From assembly GCA_951230915.1 (NCBI GenBank), contig OX579636.1:27587567-27651566 (forward strand): 64,000 bases of DNA, read 5' to 3'. Made by a program: the position numbers and the translations under genes. The notes beneath the pieces are model-generated. The model was not told where the DNA came from and made no database searches. It was given only the letters and a program-made list of their open reading frames with translations. Shown here piece after piece: positions 55,765-64,000 of this stretch. How positions within the stretch are numbered: the stretch's first letter is position 1; every line of letters begins with the position of its first letter. The DNA comes from Antitrichia curtipendula. Lineage: Eukaryota; Streptophyta; Bryopsida; Hypnales; Leucodontaceae.

Positions 55765-58377
55765 TATTTTCAATTGCATGCTTTTGAGTTGAATAACTTG
55801 GCATAATCTAGCTACCTGGAACCTAAGTGATTGATGATCAATGCTAGTCATTTATACACGAGGTGTTGGTCATATTCTCTTACAATTTCCAAAGACAAAG
55901 CTCGAGGAGTTGCGGTTTGTGACGGTGTTTTCCGCTGTTGCGACTTTCTAGGATTGCTGTCAGATTACCTGCAATTGCTCAATCAATGCGAAACAAAATG
56001 CGCATCTGTAGTTGTTGTGTTCTCAATACGTGATGAAAAAGACGAACTAAATATATCCTGATGTCACTAGGGCATGAAAAGTTGCAGACGAATGTTATTG
56101 TTTCTTGATCTTCAAATTGTCATGCTAACCGGAAGTGAAGATGTAATTCTTTTGCAAGGAAGAAAATACAGGCCATCTAGAAACTAACAGGATCGCCTGC
56201 TTAGAAATGTGGGACGCAAATCACGCAATAAACAGGTCATGAAACACCTCGAGGATTATATTACCTTTGCTCGGCCAGCTCGAGGACTAGGACTGACTTG
56301 AGGCTCCAAAATTGAGGACAGGCTTGTTCAATGCGAAGCTATTGTGTCGACATTTCGATGTCACATCTTTCACCAGACAACTCAGAGATCAACAGGTTCA
56401 TCTAATGAGATGTAAGACGATCCAATTTCACCTGAAGCGGGTCATGCATCTCAACACAAACTCAGATTTTTAGTTTGTTTTCTTCCTTTCACTTTTTCAC
56501 TTCAGTTCTTTCATAACCGGTTGAGGGCTTGAGGCTACCTTTTATGGAAAATTTCGCCTCATAATCTTGTTCATTCGGTAGCTACAACATACTGTATAAT
56601 TATTTTCCAACTTTGGCTAAATAAACAGTCTCATCTAAATTTTTGTTAAATTTTTGTTAATTTCCTGCAGGTTTGCAACTAATCCAATAATATTGTCAAA
56701 ATCCAACAGTGTATACCCAGAAGGAGAGAAGAAGAACACTTGATTTAAGCTTAAATCAAGTGAGATCAATCATACAAGTATTTCTGTTGATGCAGCTGCT
56801 GCAATTTTGAAATTTGATTGAAAGTTTGTAGAATGCTTAACCCATAATCGACACCACGGACGTTTTATGTCCGATGAATGACAATGAATCTTTCTATGTA
56901 GGATAGAAGTGCAACTATTCATGCTTGAAATTTTGTTGTGAAAAGGATAGGTCTTTTACAATAGTTTGACTTCTAATGATTTTTTTTTGCTTTTTTTAAG
57001 CCAGTGATTCCCACAGTATCGAAAGGGATGATTTCCACGGTCGCCAGTCCATCCTTTAAGGGTTAATGTTACATCCATTTGCCTCTTAACCCTTTTGAGT
57101 TGCAAGGCGGCAAGCTTGTTATGTAGGGAATGAGAATATTGTGAGAATCGTTTAGAAATGTGTGTTTTTCCTTGTATTTTTTTCATAATAAATGGTCAAA
57201 TATAACACTTTAGGTGTTTATTGTAAAGAGAATGGGATTAAGCTCTTTTGTTCCTTCGATTAAATTTCAAGAAAAAAATAGTTGAGTCACTGTATACAAA
57301 ATTTTAAAATAGAAGTCCCCCCTCCAATCATTGAAGGAATAGAGGGCATGAGATGACTTTCGGATTCGAGAAACATAGAACTTATCTTACAATTGGAATG
57401 AGTTGATAACCATAAAGAATTGAGCCAAGCTCTTTCAAAAATACAAACATTATGTGCAAAATCAAAAAATCTTTACATTCCATGGTTCATTTGCTCACTT
57501 TTGCAAAAAATATTCTCAATTTAACACTACACTAAGTTCCAACTCAAATGATTATACATGTTTAGAATTCGATTTAAAAAACATATAAAACCGTATATCA
57601 TTTTAAAACTAGACAAGCATGGATTCCATTAGCATTACATTGAAGAATATAAGCTCAAAAGGAAAATGATCCTTTGTATGAGTAAAAAGAGTGTAGCCAC
57701 TTCATCCTTTTGAAGTACAGTCTTCTAAATATTTGAACTTTTCTTAAGTTTGAGTAGAAGTCTCCTAACTTGTTTAAGAATTTTAAATCCTACTACAAAT
57801 ATGCATAAATACAACGAAAAATGAATGCACACTTTGTATTTCTTTCTCTTCTTCTTTTGGACATTTTGGTATGATATGATGTTGCATGAAAATATTTTTT
57901 TTACCTATATTCTAAAGATCTAGGCTCCAAATATGTTAAATCCTCTATGAATGGTCTTACCAAACATTGAATAACCACATTGTATTGAGGGCCCCATCTA
58001 GAAACATCTTTCATAAATTATTCTTTGACAATTACAATGCAACTTCTAAAAATAGTTTTATATTGAACTTGATGACTTCTACATACAATTTGATTTTAAA
58101 GATTTAACTTCTCCATAACATTTTTGTAGATTAAATTTTAGTGAATATAGTGATCGCAAAACTCTCATTGATTTTGTTGCATGTGGGGTACAATTAGGAG
58201 TACCTTGAGCTTTCGAAAAGAATATTTAGAAATATTGAATTATTATAAATAACATATTTTAAAAATTAAATATTAAAAAAATTCTCTAAATTTTATGACC
58301 AAAAATAAGTTTGTATAAATTTTTTTAAGAAAAATACAAATAAGAATGTTTTTAATTTTAGAAATATACTTTTTTTA
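55765..58377. other. AT-rich gene-free stretch
   Basis: No credible coding frame or bounded repeat was found on either strand between the receptor kinase 3' flank and the hairpin at 58382. Confidence 0.5.
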
Positions 58378-58381
58378 TTGG

Positions 58382-58437
58382 CCCCGTTGGAAACGCAGAC
58401 GCTCCCAATATTGGTAACGTCGGCGTTTCCAACGGGG
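58382..58437. repeat. GC-rich perfect-stem hairpin
   Basis: CCCCGTTGGAAACGCAGACG and CGTCGGCGTTTCCAACGGGG pair over 19 of 20 positions with a 16-base loop. It sits abruptly in AT-rich DNA and may be one end of an unrecognised element. Confidence 0.8.
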
Positions 58438-58552
58438 AACGCCCGGATCAGGGAACGTGGGGAACTTCGGGGACTGTGGGGAACTTTGAGCGTTAGGATT
58501 TCAGCTCGACGTCACATTGCGAGACCATTTCTTCTCCCATCTCGTAGTCTTC

Positions 58553-58795
58553 TCAATAACGGGAACTACGACGTTGATAGATGAATTCACAGGAGAGAGC
58601 TTCCGGTACAACAGCAGCATCGGCAGAAGGTTTTTGTTTTCTCCGTAGAGAGGTATTGCTCATCTCTTCTTTCAGAAACACATACCATGTCCTCACCAAA
58701 TCCACGAGCTTCGCTTCTTTCACCTTGTGCAAAGCGTTTCCAACCGTGGACGCCGCATTTCGGAAAGTGTCACTCAATTTCTTGTACACGACCTG
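58553..58795 (-). pseudogene. Unidentified coding-like exon
   Basis: After an acceptor-like CCCGCAG, the minus strand stays open for about 80 codons (VVYKKLSDTFRNAASTVGNA, LVDLVRTWYVFLKEEM). The mix of charged and helical residues looks like genuine protein, and the opposite strand's frames do not. I do not recognise the family. It ends 160 bp from the NAGLU fragment on the opposite strand, so it may be a separate captured or decayed piece. Confidence 0.38.
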
Positions 58796-58954
58796 CGGGT
58801 GGGAATACTGATATTTTATATTATGATATTTAGCTCACAAAGTGAATGCTGTTTTATCCACTTGAAAATTCATAGCAATTTCTTGATGGTAATTTCGTGC
58901 TTTGTACATTTTTACTCCAACATTTTGTGTTACTTGCTAACAATGCGAATGCAG

Positions 58955-59696
58955 GATATTGGGAACAACAGGTGTAGAACTCACTGTGCTGGCCTGCACT
59001 GGTACTTGAAACACTACTGTGGTGTGCATATTTCTTGGGACAAGACAGGTGGGGCTCAGCTCCATACGGTATCCAGACCTGGATTTCTTCCACGAGTGCA
59101 ACATGATACACTGACAATTCAACGGCTTGTTGAATAGAACTACTACTAAAATGTCGTCCCATCAAGTTGTATGTATCCGGTACAAATGTGGCCATTGCTT
59201 GCATTGTGATTCCCATTGTTAGAGAGTAGTATACTTTCTAGGATTCAGTTCTACATGGTGGGTGAAGTTTTGACACTAGAAATGAACGTACATTCAGTGA
59301 AGTCACTACAATGATTTATGATGCTTTACTTACCGAATAGGAAAATAGATTGAGTTTTCTTAGTTCATTTAAGGTAAAGCATCTCATTGCGGTCAGAATT
59401 TGAGACCATCCCATTGTGGTCAAAATATTAATGGTGGTGTACATTTGAGAACTCACATGTACACCACCATTAATATTTTGACCACAATGGGGCCTACTCA
59501 AATTCTGACCGCAATGGGATGGTTTACCTTACCTTGGGAGGGTTCTGATTCCTTCAGAATTGCTCCTTCTACAGAATCCTATGTCTGGTGGACATGGAAG
59601 CGATGGGAGAAAGAGATCGACTGGATGGCCTTGCAAGGGATCAACGTATCTCTGGCATTTACAGGTCAAGAGACTTTATGGCAGAAGGTCTTTCAG
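58955..59696 (+). pseudogene. Alpha-N-acetylglucosaminidase (NAGLU) fragment, multiply disrupted
   Basis: After an acceptor (AATGCAG) the frame reads ILGTTGVELT, then must shift by one base near 58985 to read AGLHWYLKHYCG and HISWDKTGGAQL and FLPRV. It then meets TAG at 59135-59137 where the family has Trp (of EWNYYQN) and TAA at 59147-59149 where it has Gln. A second exon (59575-59696) reads [20 protein letters not shown], then [19 protein letters not shown], with a GTCTGC donor. These are the hallmark N-terminal segments of family GH89 alpha-N-acetylglucosaminidase, which is lysosomal in animals and probably vacuolar or secreted in plants. No further exons follow, so most of the catalytic domain is missing. 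A 158-bp MITE sits between the two exons. Confidence 0.9.
59372..59529. mobile_element. TA-flanked hairpin MITE, AGGTA family, 158 bp
   Basis: The ends AGGTAAAGCATCTCATTGCG and, on the other strand, AGGTAAACCATCCCATTGCG begin arms that pair almost along the whole element, including ATTAATGGTGGTGTACAT. TA flanks each side (59370-59371, 59530-59531). The terminus resembles AGGTAAAACAGCCCATTACG of the 16.4-kb unit. Non-coding. Confidence 0.9.
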
Positions 59697-62600
59697 GTCT
59701 GCTGGATTCTTGACAATGTTTGCAATTGAGTGACCTCTGTTTCCACTTGCTTTCTGAGTGCTTTGAGCGGCAGAGACACAATGTCATCACATTTTCTAAT
59801 ATTATTTCCTAACGTACGTTAAGGTTTCTCTGCTAATTACTTGCGTATTGAGAGTCAACAATATGCTTGTTGTTCTACTGCAAACTTAGAGATGATTTTC
59901 TTAGTCTGACGAAGGACAAGCCCCTTGTGAGTCGCAGGTAAACACAACTGCAATCCTCTCTTGCTCTTGGGCTAGTTCAACATCTAAGATCCTGGCATAC
60001 CTGTTGTGGTTCTATTTTGACAGGAACAATCTATGCCTGCATACATCAACTTGCCAAAGAATGTATCTCTTAGCCCTTCATTTCTTGTGATTTTTGTGGC
60101 AGATGCAAGGATCATATAAGTAATTTCTTAATTGCCGTACATGGTATTGGTGATAATTGCCATCGAGAGTGAGGAACTGATGGTGAACCATTGACACTGC
60201 AGACAATTGCAGCAATAGTTTGCTCATAGTATGCCAGGCATCTTACTATGTGACCTTGTCAAGTTCCTGTATGTAAAATTGTGCACCAGAAGTATTAAAT
60301 GATTAAGTTCCAGCAAGGCCTAAGGTTTTGTTAATTCATTGAAGAATATTGTGTTAAAGTTTCAAAGCGAGATACTAATAAGATATTTAATGATAGTAAG
60401 ATATTGACCTCAATACTTTGAGGATTTTAATTTTTTTGCATGACCTTGCACATGCATAGTTCATCTTTTTTTTAAACTCTAGAAAAATGTATGTCTCACA
60501 ACCTCTGAAAGTTAATGATTTGATTTGAAGTTTATTTTAAAACATGCTTTAAAATCCATGAACTAATATTTCAAGAAATGAATTGTCAAATATGTAAAGT
60601 TTTCCTTATCCGACTTGGCCATTTTGAGAACAGAAAAATTGTATTGGACATAGCTTTGTAACCATTGATTCAAAATCCATAAAAATTTGTCTTGCATTCA
60701 AAATAATACTTATATCCATCTATTTGCAAATTTTGAATGTAGATCTATCTTTGATTTTTTACCTTTTTATATTGCATTTTGAATAATATGCACTATGAGA
60801 TTTTATCAATTCCATTATTTAATTCTATTAATTTTCAGAACTCATTTTAAAGATATTTTTCTACTAAGAATGAAGCTTGACAAAAACCATTTTAATTATT
60901 TTCAAATATTCACAACATCTTATTTTCAAGATTCATGTGGTACAAATGTAAGTCAAATGCTACAAGAACCTAGAAAAAAAATTGCTACCAAAGGTTGTGG
61001 AACTACTTCTTCTAATTTGATACATTTCCTTGTCAACTTTGTTGCAATCTTTTTCTCTTAGGTCAATACTCCATGAACTACGTGTGTTGTCTCAAAGAGC
61101 CTATGTATATTTTTTTTATTTGAATGTTGTATTATAGGCATTCTCAATTGTTTCAATTTCTAAACACATGTCGTTATTTGAAGAGGGCTTCTCTTATAAG
61201 AATTCCAATTAAGTTTCAATTAAGTTTGGGATTATAGAGAGAATTTTTTTATTTTGTTTCCCTTTATTTCGATAGATTTTTGGATATCCCACAAGCATGG
61301 AAGCTTTTTTGAAGAGGTGAAGAGCCCCTTTGCTTTCAAAAATCCTTACATATTTTTTGATTGACTCTTAGAAGCTTGACTTTACATTTCAAAAGTCTAT
61401 GATTTCATGCTTTCAATAGCGTTATGCTCATACTAACTCTCTTTAAAATTCTGATTTTTGCATGCATCATGTTTTATGAAATATTCAACTTATATAATGA
61501 TGATTGGAAGGATCTATCCTTCAAATACGCACAAAATTTAATTCAAAAAATGAAAGATTCTACATTTGAACTTACACTAGAGACAACCAATACTTCAACC
61601 TCTAGCAACACCTAATAAAATTGTCATTGACTATAGAAAAGCAAAATCGTCATTCACTTGTCAAGACAACAGTCTGGGATACCATAAGTTCACCCTCCTT
61701 CTCAAGGAACTTGACACAGCTACATTGATTAGTCAACTTAACATTATGATGTAACTCAAGCTTGACCAATGCATAAAGTTTCGCCTTGAAGTTGATAGTT
61801 TCTTTTAATCTATGCATTTGGAATGAATCAACATACTAGACTAAGATCAAAGTTCTGACCTCTAATTATTGAAGGATGCGCTCACAATTGAAACGAGCTT
61901 GCCAGTGCTAGCGATCTACAATGTTGTTTCTATACAACGTAAGATGCTTATCAATTGATGTTTGCTTAGGTATCTTCATTAATAGAATCGTATGAGAAAC
62001 ACTAGGGGCTACCAAAGTTCACAACTTCAGCAACATGATTCTGTTTTTTGTTCGAGTCTCAGCACTGGTCTCCTCATAAAGATTTCAAAATACATTTTCC
62101 CAAATCAACTCCAATTTCAAAGCACAAGTCTTGAACATTGACACCCTTACTAGAACTGAAAGACATCTCCTGTTAGATATGTCTGTCATGCTTCTTGAAA
62201 GGAAATCAATCCATTGATAAAGTGAAGCAGAAATTGACCACTTCGAAAATAAAGACTTTCTTGTGAGTCAGAAACATGTAACGCACCCCACCCATGGCCT
62301 CCAACTGCTTTGCCAAAAAACTCCAAATTATGATGATTGTGAAGTTAAACCACCAATGCTAGTTAGCCCCAATCTCAGAGTAAAAAACAACTGGGAAACA
62401 TTCACGTCATGAACCTGAAATCAAATAGACCAGATCCATTTGAATTGCATAAAACCATTTGGAAGTATTTGAATTTAAGAATTAAAAAATTAAAAAATTA
62501 AGAGTAGAAACTAGACTTGATAAAATATTCAAAAAGGACATTTTTATGGCATAAATTCCAATTGAGAGAAAGGAAACAAAAATTGTCAAAATGCGCAACA

Positions 62601-63560
62601 TAGTGATTCATGAATTTGCCATTTTATTTCATGTAGAAAAGTAAAAAAATATCATGAGAGAATATACAACAACTTTCATTGAAACTTAAGCCAAGCAACT
62701 ATCTAAAAATAAATTGAATGAATAAGCAATTTTTTAATTTCTATCCATAAGGCATCTTGGAAATCATCTAAAGATGTAAGATGTCTTCTCAGGGTGTTCA
62801 CATTTAAAGATATAATTCATGATAGTGCATTCAAAGCTCAAAATCCTCCATTTTATATCTTCTATTTTTGTTATTATTAAGAAGTGAAATTTCTTAATTT
62901 TATTCTTCAAAGATGAAATCACATGGCTCACATAATGAAATGAAATTTTATTTTTGTTAAGATTTGAAATACCATAAATTTAGTTAGAAGGAAAAGTAAG
63001 TGAAATTCACATCAAATACAAAAACATACTTAAAATATCTAAAAATATTATAATAGAAACATAAAATATTCTAGTATAAAGAAACTTCTACATCATCCTA
63101 TATTTAAAAATGTCACTTTAGTTATTCAACATTAAAGAGTATTCAGAATTGGGTGGCATGAAGATGAAGCATTCAAAATCTACTAGAAAATAGATCAAAT
63201 TTCAAATGAAAGTGAATTGAAGTTTATGACTCTTCTTTTTACATGTCAAACCTATAATTGGATTCCTTAAAACAATACGATGTTAGAGGACTTGACATGT
63301 ATAACCACAATCAATTTAAGGTTTCTCAAAATCTACTATACAATTTTTTTTAAATGAATTTGAAATTTGAAATTTTTTCTAAGATTTACTGTATTTAATA
63401 TTGATTTTTGTAGGTGAAACTCTGGGGCCCACACGTCTTGTTTATTCCAACTTAAAGAGACTTCTACTCAAATAATTATTTTTTAAGAAAACTAAATTCT
63501 ACAAACTCTACTTTCATACAAAGCTTAAGCACTTTGAGTACGTATGTTTTTCTATTTATA
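59697..63560. other. AT-rich gene-free stretch
   Basis: I searched for the remaining NAGLU exons and found none. Open frames are short and A/T-driven. Confidence 0.5.
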
Positions 63561-63567
63561 CACATTA

Positions 63568-63867
63568 GATGGGATTCAGCCATCGGGGAGGGCTGTGAGT
63601 TCTCCAGCCGAAACCCAGTCGAAATCCGCCAATACCCGCCGTTCCCTGCCTGTGCTGACCTGGCCAAGCGACTGCCAGGTCAGAGTTTTTGAAAAAATAA
63701 AATAAAAAATAAAAAAATTTGACTTTATTTTTCATTTTAAGGACTTAAATTTTTTATTTTTTTTAATTTTTTCAGAAAAAAAAAATGCCGGTGCATTCGA
63801 TGGGGGTCCCGGGGAACAGAGCTAGGAACGATGCTGAAACGGCCCTCCAGCCCCCCGGAATCCCATC
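63568..63867. mobile_element. 300-bp MITE, GATGGGATTC ends
   Basis: Left end GATGGGATTCAGCC and right end (other strand) GATGGGATTCCGGGG are inverted, with TA on both sides (63566-63567, 63868-63869). The unit is locally GC-rich near both ends and AT-rich in the middle. Extending the repeat to CATTAGATGGG would be an equally possible boundary. Confidence 0.72.
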
Positions 63868-64000
63868 TAATGAAACTCTTTGATAGTCTAGGTAATCCTA
63901 CAAGATGACCTCAAATCCCAATTTTTAGATCCCAATTTATTTTTTGAAGCTAGAAAATCCCAAATTGATAAATATAAAACCTATTTGGTGGTAGTTTACA

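Overview
The window is nuclear DNA of a land plant. Spliced genes with GT-AG introns, a plant-type lectin receptor kinase and a plant BPP-like Ser/Pro-rich gene show this. Exon fragments that read like DNA-PKcs (absent from flowering plants as far as I know, reported in early-diverging lineages) and TTAA-flanked elements make me favour a bryophyte, lycophyte or fern over a seed plant; this placement is inference. Most of the sequence is AT-rich and built from nested transposons. Only two loci look like ordinary host genes.

Layout. 1-5 kb: a hAT transposon with a perfect 8-bp target duplication and a transposase broken by one nonsense codon and one frameshift. 5-22.4 kb: gene-free AT-rich DNA with one CACTA-type hairpin MITE, a run of TTAA-bounded elements (15.3-16.7 kb and 20.6-21.5 kb), a 311-bp hairpin element, a TTATTATTATTG microsatellite and small tandem repeats. 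22.5-31 kb: a GC-richer leader followed by a six-exon gene (24730-30927, about 1533 residues) related to the plant BASIC PROLINE-RICH PROTEIN family, with an unusual C-terminal CaaX-like box. 31.4-31.9 kb: a short tandem repeat disrupted by a TA-flanked MITE.

33.7-50.1 kb is the most remarkable part. It is a 16.4-kb unit bounded by about 600-bp terminal inverted repeats and flanked by TA. On its minus strand lie exon-intron fragments of at least two unrelated host genes, DNA-PKcs and NSF, plus two unidentified coding-like segments, all in one orientation. Into this unit four more transposons have inserted: a 5.2-kb pogo-like element carrying a DDD transposase and a Ulp1/SENP-type SUMO protease, a CACTA element with a GAT duplication, a PIF/Harbinger-type element with a TTA duplication (itself containing a hairpin element), and a 255-bp CACAG-ended MITE. 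Two small MITEs (31.5 and 59.4 kb) share the AGGTA terminus and TA target of the big unit.

50.1-52.3 kb holds a duplicated block. One copy keeps the empty site and the other carries a 961-bp insert flanked by TTAA, a clean piggyBac-type signature. 52.4-55.2 kb is a G-type-lectin/PAN receptor-like kinase with a frameshift near the end of the kinase domain. 58.5-59.7 kb contains a decayed alpha-N-acetylglucosaminidase (NAGLU) fragment with a frameshift and two nonsense codons. The rest to 64 kb is gene-free, ending with one more hairpin MITE.

The genes do not form a pathway. What links them is transposition: repeated capture, nesting and decay. All family assignments come from reading motifs; no database search was run.
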